Shown: positions 8,058 through 19,400 of the stretch, piece after piece
Position numbering within the stretch: position 1 is the stretch's first letter
Layout: each line of letters begins with the position of its first letter
NCBI GenBank assembly: GCA_946480915.1
Contig: CAMLLO010000003.1
Coordinates: 62,001 to 126,000 of the forward strand
DNA: 64,000 nucleotides
Direction: 5' to 3'
Source of the DNA: an uncultured Sphingobacteriaceae bacterium
GTDB lineage: Bacteria > Bacteroidota > Bacteroidia > Sphingobacteriales > Sphingobacteriaceae
The notes under the pieces: generated by a model
Database searches by the model: none
Told to the model about the DNA's origin: nothing
What the model saw: only the letters and a program-made list of their open reading frames with translations
Translations under genes and position numbers: made by a program

Positions 8058-11000
8058 ATGAAATTTTACCTACAAGTCTCTAGTAAGTTAGGGAATATTC
8101 TAAGAAACAGATTAAGTCAGCTTGTGCTGGCTATTAGTTTAACCGTCATTTCTTTTGGAGAGAACAATTCCATTATTGTATCTGCTGCAAAAGCACAGAC
8201 ACGCGTTTCGGGAAAAGTTACCGATGCGTCAGGCGAAGGCCTTATTGGCGTAAGTGTAAAACTGAAAGGCAGCAGCACCGGAGTGGCGACGGACGTTTCA
8301 GGGAATTACGTTACAACTATTCCTGATAATGTTGCCAGTCCCGTGCTCGTATTTTCTTATATCGGTTTTGTATCTCAGGAAGTTGCTGTTAATGGCCGAA
8401 CAACAATTAACGTTCAGTTAGTTGAAGATACCAAAACCCTCGAAGAGGTGGTGGTGGTAGGTTATGGTACTCAAAGAAAAAGTGATGTTACCGGTGCCTT
8501 AACAAGTGTTTCTGCCGAAACAATTCAGGAACGTCCGGTTACCAATGTATTGCAGGCTGTACAGGGGAAAGCAGCCGGAGTAAACGTTACGACCAATTTA
8601 AAGCCGGGTGAAACGCCGAACGTAAGCATACGGGGTAACCGGTCTTTAGGAGCATCGAATGATCCATTATATGTAGTTGATGGTATTCCAATTGTATCTG
8701 CTTTGGGCGTTACTTCATTTTCTATCAATGATATCAACCCCAATGATATTGCGTCAATGGAAATTTTAAAGGATGCTTCAGCCACCGCGATTTATGGATC
8801 TCGCGGAGCAAACGGTGTGATTCTTATTACCACTAAAAAGGGTTCGCAAGGAAAAGTTGCTATAAACTATAGCAGTACAGTTGCCTTGGACTGGTATAAA
8901 TCATTAACCGATTGGATGAATGGGAGCCAATATATAGATCGATGGCGGGAATCTCTGATTAATGGTCGTCAGTACGGAAATATCCCTACCACGATCAATA
9001 ACTCTGATCTATCTAAACCCGCTGTAGTTTGGTATCCCGATCCATTTGAAGATGTTAAAAGGATGGGACTTGGATCGGATCTTGTGGCACGGAATTCCGT
9101 TTGGATGGGGTATGATTGGGATGAGTTTGGGGTAACAGTAAAAACCCGTCCGACAACTGCACAAGAACAGGCTATGGGTTGGCCGGCTCAGGTTCCGATA
9201 TATAACTCAGCCAATATCAGGTCGTACGACTGGACCAATGATGTTCTCCGCCAGGGGATAAATCAAAACCATCAAATAGCGCTCAGCGCAGGTTCGGAAA
9301 TCTCCCGTTTATACCTCTCTCTTGGATACAACAATGTAACAGGGGTTCAAAGAGATCAGGATTTTAATAGATACAACGTCAATCTGAACGGAGATATCAC
9401 CGCCACTAAATGGCTAACACTGGGAACTTCCATAATGGGTTCTTTCTCAACACAGAATTATGGCATATTTGGCCCGAATACCAGCAATACTGGCTCTAAA
9501 GATTTATACTCAAGGGCTCTTGATCAATTTCCTTATGCACTTCCCAGGGGCGATAATGGCGAGTTTATTAGAAATCCGGGAGGAAATCTCAACTTGTGGA
9601 ACCCAATAATTGATATAGACCAATCTGTAAATGAGCGACGTTCGGCATCGGCAATGGCCAATATGTTTTCTGAGGTGAAGTTCACCCCATGGTTAAAATA
9701 CCGCCTCAACTTCGGAACACAGTTCCGAACATTCAGAATTGGAGCATGGACTGGTCCGGAAGCGACAAATCACTTAACAAACAGACCAAACACTGCCGGA
9801 TATAACAGAGATGAAAACTTCTCCTGGGTAGCAGAGAATCTTTTGTATTTAAATAAAACCTTCGGTAGCGATCATGTGCTGGGTGTTACCTTGTTGCAGT
9901 CGGCTCAAAAGTCGAGAAGAGAAAATGTTGCTACAAGCGTATCTGGTACAACTATTCCGTTAAGTATGTGGTATGATCTTGCTTCCAATACAAATGGCCA
10001 GCCAAATAGCTATGGGTCCAGTTTTACAGAAAACACCTTGTTCTCTTATATGGCACGGGCTAATTATACTCTGATGAATAAGTATTTACTTACCGCATCA
10101 GGGCGCTTTGACGGAGCTTCTGTACTTGCCAAGGGACATAAATGGGACTTTTTCCCTTCGTTTGCTCTCGCCTGGAAGATGCATGAGGAGAAGTTTTTAG
10201 AAGGAGTTGATTGGATCAGAGAGTTAAAACCTCGTTTGGGATACGGAGTGACAGGTAATTCATCGGTGCAACCATATACTACTTCAGGTCCTTTGAGTAG
10301 AAACCCTTATATATTTGGTAATTCTCCGGCTATTGGTTACTTGCCTCAATTGGTACAGAACCCAGATCTGGCCTGGGAAAAAACAGCTCAGTGGAACTTC
10401 GGGGTAGATTTTGCTGTCCTTGACAATCGCTTGTCCGGAGCTATTGAAGTGTACGATTCAAAAACATCTGATTTAATTATGCCTAGAACTATTAACGCGG
10501 TTTCTGGCTATGTTACCAAATTTGAAAATATTGGTAAAACACGTAACAGAGGTCTGGAAATAACACTTTCATCGGATAATATTAAGAAGAAAGATTTTAG
10601 CTGGAGTACCGACCTTAATTTTACAACGAATAAGGAAGAAATCGTTGAGCTGATTAATGGTAAGGAAGACATGCTTTCGAATAATTGGTTCATAGGCCAG
10701 CCATTGCAGGCATTTTATTACTATGATTTTAACGGTCTGTGGCAAAATACCCCCGAGGACCTTGCCGAAATGGCGAAGTTTAAAGCTACTAGTGGTCTTA
10801 ATTTCTATCCTGGAACAGTTAGGGTGATCGATCAAAATGGTGATTATAAAATCGACGGTAACGATATGGTCATCAGAGGTTCGGCCAGACCGAAATGGAC
10901 AGCAGGTATCACCAACACCTTTACCTATAAAAATTTTAGTTTAAGCTCGTTTGTTTATGCACGAATAGGACAGACCTATTTTGGTGGATATCCTAATTCC

Positions 11001-11399
11001 TATGGCGGTATTTTCCCTAATGGTCGTGTTGAAAATGATTTATGGTCATGGACAAATCCAGGCGGACGTTGGCCTATGGCTATCATGGGAGCGACGGTAA
11101 GTAATTTTTCGCAAGCAATGCAGTATAATCGCGGTTCATTTGTAGCCGTTAGAAATATTTCGCTTACCTACGATGTTCCCTCGAAACTGATTGAAAAATA
11201 TACCTTAAAAAATGTCCAGCTAAATATTCAGGTGCTAAATCCCTTCCTTTTTGGAGGAGATTTAGTTAAGTGGGGAATTAATCCTGATGATGAAACGAAC
11301 TGGGAAAGGATTTCAAGTAATGGTGGGCCTTTAGGCGGAACGAATAATAATACAATTCAGCCTCAAAGTTTTGTATTTGGGATACGCGCAGGTTTATAA
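8058..11399 (+). CDS. SusC-type TonB-dependent transporter without STN domain
   Basis: Outer-membrane glycan importer. I chose ATG 8058 because MKFYLQVSSKLGNI aligns with the start of the first SusC (MNFYLQLSNDLGYI). The longer frame from 8007 would start inside the conserved untranslated leader. The 1113-residue protein has a signal region 1-47, a carboxypeptidase-D-like domain about 48-124, the TonB box EEVVVVGYG at 129-137, a plug (SIRGNRSLGASNDPLYVVDG, LKDASATAIYGSRGANGVI) and a barrel ending FVFGIRAGL. The N-terminus and leader match the first SusC but the STN domain is absent, so it should import without FecR-type signalling. Its SusD starts 21 bp downstream. Confidence 0.95.
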   Translation: MKFYLQVSSKLGNILRNRLSQLVLAISLTVISFGENNSIIVSAAKAQTRVSGKVTDASGEGLIGVSVKLKGSSTGVATDVSGNYVTTIPDNVASPVLVFSYIGFVSQEVAVNGRTTINVQLVEDTKTLEEVVVVGYGTQRKSDVTGALTSVSAETIQERPVTNVLQAVQGKAAGVNVTTNLKPGETPNVSIRGNRSLGASNDPLYVVDGIPIVSALGVTSFSINDINPNDIASMEILKDASATAIYGSRGANGVILITTKKGSQGKVAINYSSTVALDWYKSLTDWMNGSQYIDRWRESLINGRQYGNIPTTINNSDLSKPAVVWYPDPFEDVKRMGLGSDLVARNSVWMGYDWDEFGVTVKTRPTTAQEQAMGWPAQVPIYNSANIRSYDWTNDVLRQGINQNHQIALSAGSEISRLYLSLGYNNVTGVQRDQDFNRYNVNLNGDITATKWLTLGTSIMGSFSTQNYGIFGPNTSNTGSKDLYSRALDQFPYALPRGDNGEFIRNPGGNLNLWNPIIDIDQSVNERRSASAMANMFSEVKFTPWLKYRLNFGTQFRTFRIGAWTGPEATNHLTNRPNTAGYNRDENFSWVAENLLYLNKTFGSDHVLGVTLLQSAQKSRRENVATSVSGTTIPLSMWYDLASNTNGQPNSYGSSFTENTLFSYMARANYTLMNKYLLTASGRFDGASVLAKGHKWDFFPSFALAWKMHEEKFLEGVDWIRELKPRLGYGVTGNSSVQPYTTSGPLSRNPYIFGNSPAIGYLPQLVQNPDLAWEKTAQWNFGVDFAVLDNRLSGAIEVYDSKTSDLIMPRTINAVSGYVTKFENIGKTRNRGLEITLSSDNIKKKDFSWSTDLNFTTNKEEIVELINGKEDMLSNNWFIGQPLQAFYYYDFNGLWQNTPEDLAEMAKFKATSGLNFYPGTVRVIDQNGDYKIDGNDMVIRGSARPKWTAGITNTFTYKNFSLSSFVYARIGQTYFGGYPNSYGGIFPNGRVENDLWSWTNPGGRWPMAIMGATVSNFSQAMQYNRGSFVAVRNISLTYDVPSKLIEKYTLKNVQLNIQVLNPFLFGGDLVKWGINPDDETNWERISSNGGPLGGTNNNTIQPQSFVFGIRAGL

Positions 11400-11420
11400 A
11401 ACTTATTTAAAAAGATCGTT

Positions 11421-13580
11421 ATGAAAAGATATATTTCAATTTTGACAGTATTGATTTTGATCAGCCTTGGCTCCTGCAAAGATTTTCTGGAAGAAGAGCA
11501 GGTTTCAAGTTTAACTCAACAGTATTTCGAGGACGAAAGTGGATTGAATTCACTTATTAATGGCCTGTATGTGTATGCGCGGGTAAAGCATGAATGGGAC
11601 GGCAATGGAACAAAATTAATTGAACCCGAAACAGATGCCTACATGCATACCAATCTGGGCTTTGCCCGAATGAGCCCTGAACAGTATGGCTCGGACATAA
11701 CCGGAATCGCCCCGAATGTAAATAACTACATTGGTAGTGCAAATGCAGGTTTTGCCCCAATGGGAGCTTATCCTCACATTAATAACTGCAACATTGCTCT
11801 GGATGTTATCGATAATATTCGCCCCGGCAAATTCGGTACCGATGAAAATTTCAGAAAGGCACGCAGAGCAGAAATTCTGTTTCTGAGGTCCTGGGCTTAT
11901 TATTTAATTTCTAATCAGTTGGGAGATGTTCCTTTGTTGTTGACCCCGACAAGGGAAGATAGGGGGATCTATTATTATCCAAAAGCAAAACTCGAAGACA
12001 TTTATAAACAGATAATTTCTGATGTGCGCTATGCATACGATAATCTGCCCGGAACAACCGAGCAGGGTCGTGCTTCGAAATGGGCTGCCGGCCATTTTCT
12101 TTCGAAGCTGTACCTTAATCGTGCACAGGCAGCAGGATTTCAAAATAGTGCTGAACTGCATTTGAAAATGCTCTATAAGGGAAATGTGGCCACTGACCTG
12201 GATTCGGTGATCACGATTTCAACCGCAGTGATCAATGGAATGGGTGGAGTAGCCGGACTTGCACCAGATTACTGGACCTTGTTTGATCCAAAGGTTTCAG
12301 AAACCAATCCCCATAAAGAAGTATTATGGTCGGCCCAGTTTGATATAAATCTTACTTTGAACGGTCGCTTTCAAAACCGCTCAATAAATTATCATATTGG
12401 CGATTATACTTCTCAAACAGGAGTAAGCAGGACCATGGCCTATGGTCGTCCGTTTGGTACATATAAACCCACCGATTGGGGATACGATAATTTTAGAGAT
12501 AAAGTAAATGACTCCCGTTATTACAAAACTTTTCAATACGAATATATCAGTAATATGCCTCTTTCAACAAGTTCATCCTATACCTGGAGTGCAGCAGCGG
12601 CAGCCTGGTGGAATGCAAATAAGCCAGCCGGGGAACCGGCAGTAACCGCTGGCAGCAAAAGGATATTAACAGGTCAGCGGGCACTTATTTATCTCGAAAA
12701 CCAAAAGAACGAAGCGCTGGATTCTGCTATGGTAATGAGTATGCCTTTTCAATTCATGGTTCGTTGGATCAAGTCGGCGACTACCGGAAGGTATTATTAC
12801 AGATTATTTATAGACCAATCATCCATGGGTTTGGCGACAGGCAGAACAGCACCCTATCTTTCCTCTAAGAAATATATAGATCCTTTAAGAGGAGGCAGCT
12901 CTGATGAAGCAAATTTCAACAGTGAAAGCGGTACCCGGGACGTTATTTTAATGCGCTTAGCAGAAACATATCTGATCCGGGCAGAAGCCTACGGACGAAA
13001 AGGCCAGTACGCATTGGCTGTAAGTGATATTAATGTGCTGCGCCAGAGAGCAGCCTATAAATCGGGTGAAGCTCGTCCTAAGGTTCTGGTGGAATATGAA
13101 CCCAAGGCAGCTACTTTGGCAGCCAGCGAAAAACAAGCTCCTTATCCTGCCAGCGGAACTTCTTATGCGGCTATACAGGTTTCGGAAAATTATTTTACAC
13201 CGGGTACTCCTCAGGCACTGGCCGAAGGTTACATTCCAACTGTTTCCTCAAAAGCAGATATGTTCATCCACTTTATTTATAATGAAAAAGGACGCGAATT
13301 CCTGTCGGAAGGTTTAGCCTGGGAAGATTTACATAATGCAGGCATTCTATACGACCGCGTGGTTTACCTCAATCAGATGGCTTCACCGCTCACCGGTTTG
13401 TGGCCCGTAGCCTTTAATACACAAAGCGGCAACGGTCAGAATGGAAACGGGAAAGGACAGATGCAAAAGTATTATACTTTCAGGCCATGGCCTAATGCCT
13501 ATTTGGTGCAATTAACGGATGCCAATGGAAATGCCTTGGATGCTTCGGCAAGAGCCGCTTACCAGAATCCGGGTTATTAG
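11421..13580 (+). CDS. SusD/RagB-family outer-membrane lipoprotein
   Basis: Glycan-binding partner of the SusC encoded immediately upstream. Lipoprotein signal with Cys19 (ISLGSC-KDFLEEE). SusD hallmarks are AEILFLRSWAYYLISNQLG followed by DVPLLL, RLAETYLIRAEAYGRKG, FLSEGLAWEDL and the terminal AAYQNPGY motif shared with the first SusD. At 719 residues it is the longest SusD in the window. The extra length lies partly in a Gly/Asn/Gln-rich stretch near residues 668-685. A long terminator follows directly. Confidence 0.94.
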   Translation: MKRYISILTVLILISLGSCKDFLEEEQVSSLTQQYFEDESGLNSLINGLYVYARVKHEWDGNGTKLIEPETDAYMHTNLGFARMSPEQYGSDITGIAPNVNNYIGSANAGFAPMGAYPHINNCNIALDVIDNIRPGKFGTDENFRKARRAEILFLRSWAYYLISNQLGDVPLLLTPTREDRGIYYYPKAKLEDIYKQIISDVRYAYDNLPGTTEQGRASKWAAGHFLSKLYLNRAQAAGFQNSAELHLKMLYKGNVATDLDSVITISTAVINGMGGVAGLAPDYWTLFDPKVSETNPHKEVLWSAQFDINLTLNGRFQNRSINYHIGDYTSQTGVSRTMAYGRPFGTYKPTDWGYDNFRDKVNDSRYYKTFQYEYISNMPLSTSSSYTWSAAAAAWWNANKPAGEPAVTAGSKRILTGQRALIYLENQKNEALDSAMVMSMPFQFMVRWIKSATTGRYYYRLFIDQSSMGLATGRTAPYLSSKKYIDPLRGGSSDEANFNSESGTRDVILMRLAETYLIRAEAYGRKGQYALAVSDINVLRQRAAYKSGEARPKVLVEYEPKAATLAASEKQAPYPASGTSYAAIQVSENYFTPGTPQALAEGYIPTVSSKADMFIHFIYNEKGREFLSEGLAWEDLHNAGILYDRVVYLNQMASPLTGLWPVAFNTQSGNGQNGNGKGQMQKYYTFRPWPNAYLVQLTDANGNALDASARAAYQNPGY

Positions 13581-13598
13581 CGATATAATCTAGAATTT

Positions 13599-13640
13599 AC
13601 AAACATCAACCGTTGCCAAACGGTTGATGTTTGTGTTTTA
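13599..13640 (+). terminator. Strong terminator after the second SusD
   Basis: Perfect 16-bp stem: 13599-13614 (ACAAACATCAACCGTT) pairs with 13619-13634, with a 4-nt loop and a short T-rich tail. It separates the second SusC/SusD pair from module A. Confidence 0.85.
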
Positions 13641-14033
13641 AAAGCTTAGGGAAATTTTCAATTACCTCGATATTATCCATCTGCTTCTGGAAAACCTACT
13701 TGGCAAGTCTTCTTTTAACGGTGGGTGTTTCAATTTAACAGCCTGATAAATTAGAAGATATATCCGTTCTCCGGTTTTTCTTGGCAAGTGCCCACAGTTC
13801 TGGGGTTCGCAGAACAGTATTACATTGCTAAAACTGAAAGGTCTAACACCCTGAGTAACAAATTTGCAGATAAGATATTTCTCTGCTAAAAAAATCAACA
13901 ATTTTCTATTACAATATTGATAACTAGTTGCTGGTTTTAGTAAAAAAATGGCATTGTAAATAGATATTGTTAATGAAAAAAATAAGATTATCGCTCTTTT
14001 CTTCTGCTAGTATTGAATGCAATCTTGAGATAG
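13641..14033 (+). other. Intergenic stretch, no supported gene
   Basis: About 390 bp. A 79-codon minus-strand frame (13662-13901) exists but I recognise no family in it. Two copies of the palindrome CTTGGCAAG (13699-13707 and 13780-13788) lie 81 bp apart; meaning unknown. The region ends at the module A operator. Confidence 0.4.
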
Positions 14034-14078
14034 CAGGACACTACAGGTTGCCGCCGCTATTTACTCTCGCTAATTTAG
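14034..14078 (+). promoter_or_regulatory. Direct-repeat operator and promoter of module A
   Basis: Half-sites CAGGACACTA (14034-14043) and CAGGTTGCCG (14044-14053) repeat with a 10-bp period. A Bacteroidota-type -7 element TAATTTAG starts at 14071, 37 bp after the first half-site. TTGC at 14048-14051 sits 19 bp before the -7 and can serve as the -33 element, so the second half-site overlaps the -33, as expected for an activator. The predicted 5' UTR is about 190 nt. Confidence 0.65.
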
Positions 14079-14271
14079 TTCTATTAACCAATGATGAGCC
14101 ATGGCGATTCATCCTTTATTTTAAACCTTACACAAAAAAAGTATGATAAAAAATTTACTATTCCTTACTTCTCATGATTATACCTGTACAAAAGCTACCA
14201 TTAGTTTTTGTTAAAAAAACCATTCAGAGAAGAGCTAAACCATCAGTAAATACATTTAATAACAATTTTAT

Positions 14272-16479
14272 ATGAAGAGATCGATACATGGCCTATTGTG
14301 CTTTTTGTCTGTTACTTTCTTTTTTTCAGCTTGCCAGAAAAAAGATTGGGATGAGTATTATGGACGACCAGCGAATTTAGCTCCTCCTATTTATCAGCAA
14401 CTACAGGCTAAAGGAAACTTTACAAATCTGTTAGCAGTAATAGAGAAAGCAGGCTATAAGGATATTTTAGGTAAGGCTGGCGCCTGGACCTTCTTTGCAC
14501 CAAATGACGAGGCATTTAAGGTGTATTTTCAGGAAAAGGGAATTTCCGGTGTAGACGGCATTGATCTGGAAACGGCTCGCAAAATTTCCACCTATGGTCT
14601 TGTTTATAATCCATACCGGAAAGATCAGTTAAGTTCAAGCCAAACATCAGCAGGCTTGGTTCCTGACGTGTCGTTCAGAAGACAAACCGCATATTATGAT
14701 TTTGTTTATTCTGAAAACGGAAAGAAAGTGTTTAGTAATGGCTTAAACAGTAGTCAGTATATAGCTACAGTAGATAATAATAAATATATCCCATATTTCG
14801 TCACTAAGTTTGTTGACAACAATGGTCTAACGGAAGCCGACTATAAAGCCTTTTATCCTTCGAATACCTATACCGGCTTTAATGTTGCTAATGCAACAGT
14901 TGTTAACGCGGATATTCCCGCCGAAAACGGAATCATTCATGAGGTGGATAAAGTTTTGCTTCCCTTGCCTAATGTTGATCAATATTTAGCTTCCAAGCCA
15001 GATAAATACAGCAAATTTAAGGCTCTTCTCGATAAAAAATCTTTATATGTTTCCAATGCCGTATTAACAAACCGGTATAAAGTGTTAACAGGTTCAACAG
15101 ACTCTGTGTATGTTAAATCCTATGATCCCAATCTCGCATTCTCGCCTGTTAATGAAAATTACCTGGCTGTTTCTACCGATGGACAAACCCAGGAATGGTC
15201 AATAGCTGTTCCGACAGATGATGTTCTAGATACTTATACAAGTAAGATTTTAAAATATTACGGAACCTTCGATAATGCCCCTCCTTCCGTTTTACTCAAT
15301 TTCATAAACTCACACATGTGGCGTAATGTAGTATGGCCCTCTAAGCTCACCACAGAAGTGAATTCACAGCAAGAAGTGGTTACGTTTACCAATGCTGATG
15401 TTGTTGAGAGTAAGCAACTAAGTAATGCCAATTTTTACGGCATTAATAAAGTGCAGGAAGCAAATGTATTCAGAACAATCTTTGCAGGCGCTTATTTAAA
15501 CCCTTCTTATGCTTTAATGACGAGAGCGATAGCAAACTCAGATATGCAGTTTAATGTGTTAACTCCTGCTTTAAAGCAAACTATGTTTTTGACTTCCGAT
15601 GTTACACTTCGTGCAGCTGGGTATAATTATTACGACGATGTGAATTCATGGGGCTATACAGCTCCTGGCGCATCAACAGATTATACAACAAACGCACTGG
15701 CAAGGATAAATCGACTGGTTCAAAATATGGTTGTAACCACTCCTTTTAATGAGTTCAACAGTCTTTCTGGAAATTCAATAGCCGAAGCTTTTAACAGGGA
15801 GTATATCAAGAAAATTGGAGATAAACTGTATGCAAGTGGAAATGTGGAAGCTAACACATCTGTGACGATGACCGGCGAATACGAAGATTATTATAACGGG
15901 CGTGCTTATTTTACAACTGGAGTATTAACCTTTGCTACGGATAACTTCAACTTAGGCGCAGCTCTGAGCCGTCTGGCTACTTCCACAGATTTAAACGTTA
16001 AAAATAGATATAGTCTGTTCTTCGATTATTTAAAGAACTCGAGCCTCTGGACTGCTACCGGTACTTTAATTACTGGAGTAGATGTTGGTGCATTTTATAC
16101 TTTGTTAGTGCCCACGAATGCAGCGATCCAACAAGCTGTGTTAGAAGGCAGATTGCCGGCAAATGTATTATCATCGGCGCAAACTGCTGCGCAGCGCCAA
16201 GCCGTTGAAAAGTTTATACAGTATTCTATTATTGATAAAAACACCATAGCTGTTGATGGAAAGAAAGCGAGTAAATACGCTACGCTTCTTAAAAATGCTG
16301 TAGGCGACTCGCGGTTATTAACGGTAAGGTATGCTCCCGGCGATAATCCTGACCCCGCCACTATGGAAATAGTTGACGATACAGCCACGCCTAACATAGC
16401 AAAACCTAGTGTTGCGTATAGTAATAACTTATGCAACAGGGCACTTATTCATTCTATAGACAAAGTTTTAAAATTTTAA
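14272..16479 (+). CDS. Multi-FAS1 (fasciclin) domain lipoprotein, module A gene 1
   Basis: Probable surface-exposed lipoprotein built from fasciclin (FAS1) folds. FAS1 domains are adhesion or binding modules in other organisms; a glycan-binding role here is inferred from context. Signal peptide with Cys21 (FFSAC-QKKDWDEYYGRP). First FAS1 about residues 48-230, with the FAS1 signatures WTFFAPNDEAF and ENGIIHEVDKVLLPL. Two more diverged FAS1-like regions follow (for example SIAVPTDDVL). A C-terminal FAS1 has LLVPTNAAI and ALIHSIDKVL. It opens a tightly spaced seven-gene operon; SusC starts 11 bp after the stop. Its counterpart at 33688-35901 matches along its whole length. It occupies a slot where SusD-adjacent surface binding proteins are normal. 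Confidence 0.85.
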   Translation: MKRSIHGLLCFLSVTFFFSACQKKDWDEYYGRPANLAPPIYQQLQAKGNFTNLLAVIEKAGYKDILGKAGAWTFFAPNDEAFKVYFQEKGISGVDGIDLETARKISTYGLVYNPYRKDQLSSSQTSAGLVPDVSFRRQTAYYDFVYSENGKKVFSNGLNSSQYIATVDNNKYIPYFVTKFVDNNGLTEADYKAFYPSNTYTGFNVANATVVNADIPAENGIIHEVDKVLLPLPNVDQYLASKPDKYSKFKALLDKKSLYVSNAVLTNRYKVLTGSTDSVYVKSYDPNLAFSPVNENYLAVSTDGQTQEWSIAVPTDDVLDTYTSKILKYYGTFDNAPPSVLLNFINSHMWRNVVWPSKLTTEVNSQQEVVTFTNADVVESKQLSNANFYGINKVQEANVFRTIFAGAYLNPSYALMTRAIANSDMQFNVLTPALKQTMFLTSDVTLRAAGYNYYDDVNSWGYTAPGASTDYTTNALARINRLVQNMVVTTPFNEFNSLSGNSIAEAFNREYIKKIGDKLYASGNVEANTSVTMTGEYEDYYNGRAYFTTGVLTFATDNFNLGAALSRLATSTDLNVKNRYSLFFDYLKNSSLWTATGTLITGVDVGAFYTLLVPTNAAIQQAVLEGRLPANVLSSAQTAAQRQAVEKFIQYSIIDKNTIAVDGKKASKYATLLKNAVGDSRLLTVRYAPGDNPDPATMEIVDDTATPNIAKPSVAYSNNLCNRALIHSIDKVLKF

Positions 16480-16489
16480 AGAAAACAAG

Positions 16490-19400
16490 ATGAAGATATT
16501 TTTTAAAATATTGTGGTGTTTGGTTTTTCTATCCGCATTATTTAATCTGTCGGATGTTAGTGCACAAGGTACGCAGAGGATCGTAATACGTGGAACCGTA
16601 ATCGATGCTAAAGACAAACTTGCTGTAATTGGTGCATCCGTCGTTGAGTTGGATAAAGATCGACGAATCATTAGAGGGGTTACAACCGATATCGACGGAA
16701 ATTTCGCTTTACCGGTGTCAGATCCCAAAAACACGCTTCAGGTATCCTATCTGGGTTATAAAACCTATTCCCAGCCTATAAACGGTCGTACCACAATCAA
16801 CGTTTCACTTTCTTCAACTTCAAATGAACTGGAGAGCGTGGTTGTTACAGGTTCCAGACCAGTAAATAATGGTACGGGATTGAATATCGAATCCAGGAAT
16901 TCAACCATGGCAACTACCACCATAAATGCAAAAGATTTGGAAGAGCTTTCTGCAGCTTCTATCGATCAGGCATTGCAGGGGCGTATGCCAGGGGTAGATA
17001 TCGGCGCCACTTCAGGGGACCCCGGAGCAGGAATGTCCATTCGTATACGTGGTACTTCATCTATCAATGGATCTTCACAGCCATTGATAGTTTTGGATGG
17101 TATGCCGTATGAAACAGAAATTCCTTCTGATTTCAATTTCGGTACGGCAGATGAGCAGGGTTATGCACAACTGCTAAATATCGCACCTACAGATATCAGG
17201 GATATAACTGTCTTAAAAGATGCGGCTTCAACTGCTGTATGGGGTGCACGTGCAGCGAATGGCGTGTTAGTAATCAATACCAAACGTGGCGTAGTAAGTA
17301 AACCTACTTTTGCATATAATTTAAGAGGAACTTTATCCAGGCAGCCAGAAAATATTCCTTTGCTCAGTGGCGATCAGTTTTCAAACTTAATTCCGGAGGC
17401 GATTAACAATGTTGGTAAGCTGCCTCTTAACATCGCAGGAAATCAAGAGTTTCTGTATGATCCGATGACACCTCTAGCTTATTATAATTACAATAATAAT
17501 AGCGACTGGGTAGGAGCTATTACTCAGCTTGGGTATACACAAGATCACAATATTTCAATGCAAGGGGGAGGAGATAAAGCCCGTTATTATGCATCTTTTG
17601 GTTACTTAAATTCAACCGGTACAACCGTAGGCACGGATTTAAATCGTATTACCACCAAGATAAATCTCGATTATAACGTTTCCAACCGAATACGTTTCCG
17701 TTCAGACTTTACCTATACCAATGTTAGAAATTCGTTAAATTATTCCGGATCTCTGAGAGGTATCGCATATAAAAAAATGCCAAATATGGCCATCAATCGA
17801 TACGATGAGTATGGAAATGAAACACCGAATTACTTTTCACCGGCTTCCAATATACAAGGATATTACAGAGGGTTGAATTCGAGAGGCGATATTCAAGGTA
17901 CGTTGAATCCACTTGCAATGGCGGAGGAAGCCAGCAGCCGCCTTTATGGAGAACGGATCACACCTAAATTTAATTTGCAGTATGATATTCTGCCCAAAAT
18001 ATTGCTGTCTACTTTTGATTTGCAATTTGATATAAATAATACAAAATCAAAGCGCTTCCTGCCCCAAACTGCAACCGGGCGACCTGCTACCGAAACCACT
18101 GTGAACCGGGCGGATGATAATGACGGAGATGCTTTTGCAGTTGATACCAAACTAAATTTCATCTTCACGCCTGAAATTGGCGAAAAACATTCTTTACAGA
18201 CCCTGCTTTCTTTCCAAACGAATGACAATAAAGGATTAAGTCAAAATATTACAACATCAAATACAGCTTCTTCTTTTTTACAGGATCCATCTAATCAGGG
18301 AAGAACTCAAAATGGTGATCTGGTTTTAAAATCAACTTTTGGCCAGCAACGGAGTTTTGGTGTAGTACTTACTAACCAATACTCTTTATCAGACAAATAC
18401 ATAATTAACGTCGGCGCCCGTCTTGACGGGAATTCAAGATTCGGTGCAAATAACAGATACGGTATATTCCCGTCGCTTTCCACCCGGTGGCGCTTATCTG
18501 GAGAACCTTTTATGAAGAAGTTTAGCTGGATAGATGATTTAAGTCTTCGTGCCAGTTATGGGCAAAGCGGACAGCAACCCAGATATAATTACACCTTTTA
18601 TAATACATATAATCCAGTTAATACAACCTATTTGGGACTGTCAGGTGTTGTTCCCGGAAATATTGGTTTGGATAACTTAAAATGGCAGACGAATATTGGA
18701 AGGAACGTGGGTCTTAACTTCTGGACCTTCAAGAACAGATTCAAAGTAGATGTTGAACTTTATAGTAACAGAGTTAAAGATCTTTTCTTCGACGATCTTC
18801 AGATTCCTAATTACACAGGGTATACCAAGTTGTCGGTTAACATTGGCTCAATGATTAACAAAGGATTTGAGATTGGTATTAATACTATTCCGTACCGCGC
18901 TAAAAATCTGACTGTGGGTTTTGACTTTAACCTTGCTCAAAATCTAAACGTGGTTGAAAAAGTTTCCGAGTATTATCCACGAAATGATGGTAAGGTAATT
19001 GGTAATGGTGTTTATCGCTCTTATTTGCAGGAAGGCAATCCGTTCGGATCTTTTTACGGATTTAAATACAAAGGGGTATATAAAGACCTTGATCAAACGG
19101 TAGCGAAGGACTCAAACGGTGAGCAAATTATTGGCCCTAACGGACAAATTGTTTACATGCGTTATGGTTATCCAACAACTGATTATACTTTCCAGCCCGG
19201 TGATGCAATCTATGAAGATATTAATCATGATGGTAATATCAACGAAGATGATATTGTATATCTGGGAAATGGAAATGCCAAGGTTACTGGTGGTTTTGGC
19301 CCTTCGGTTACGTTTAAAGGAAATCTAAAACTACAGGCATTTTTCAACTTCAAATATGGTTACGAGTTAATAAATCAAACTCTGATGAATACAACCAATA

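Noticed and set aside
13662..13901. 79-codon minus-strand frame upstream of module A
   Set aside because: No recognisable family and no sign of a promoter or terminator; not supported as a gene.
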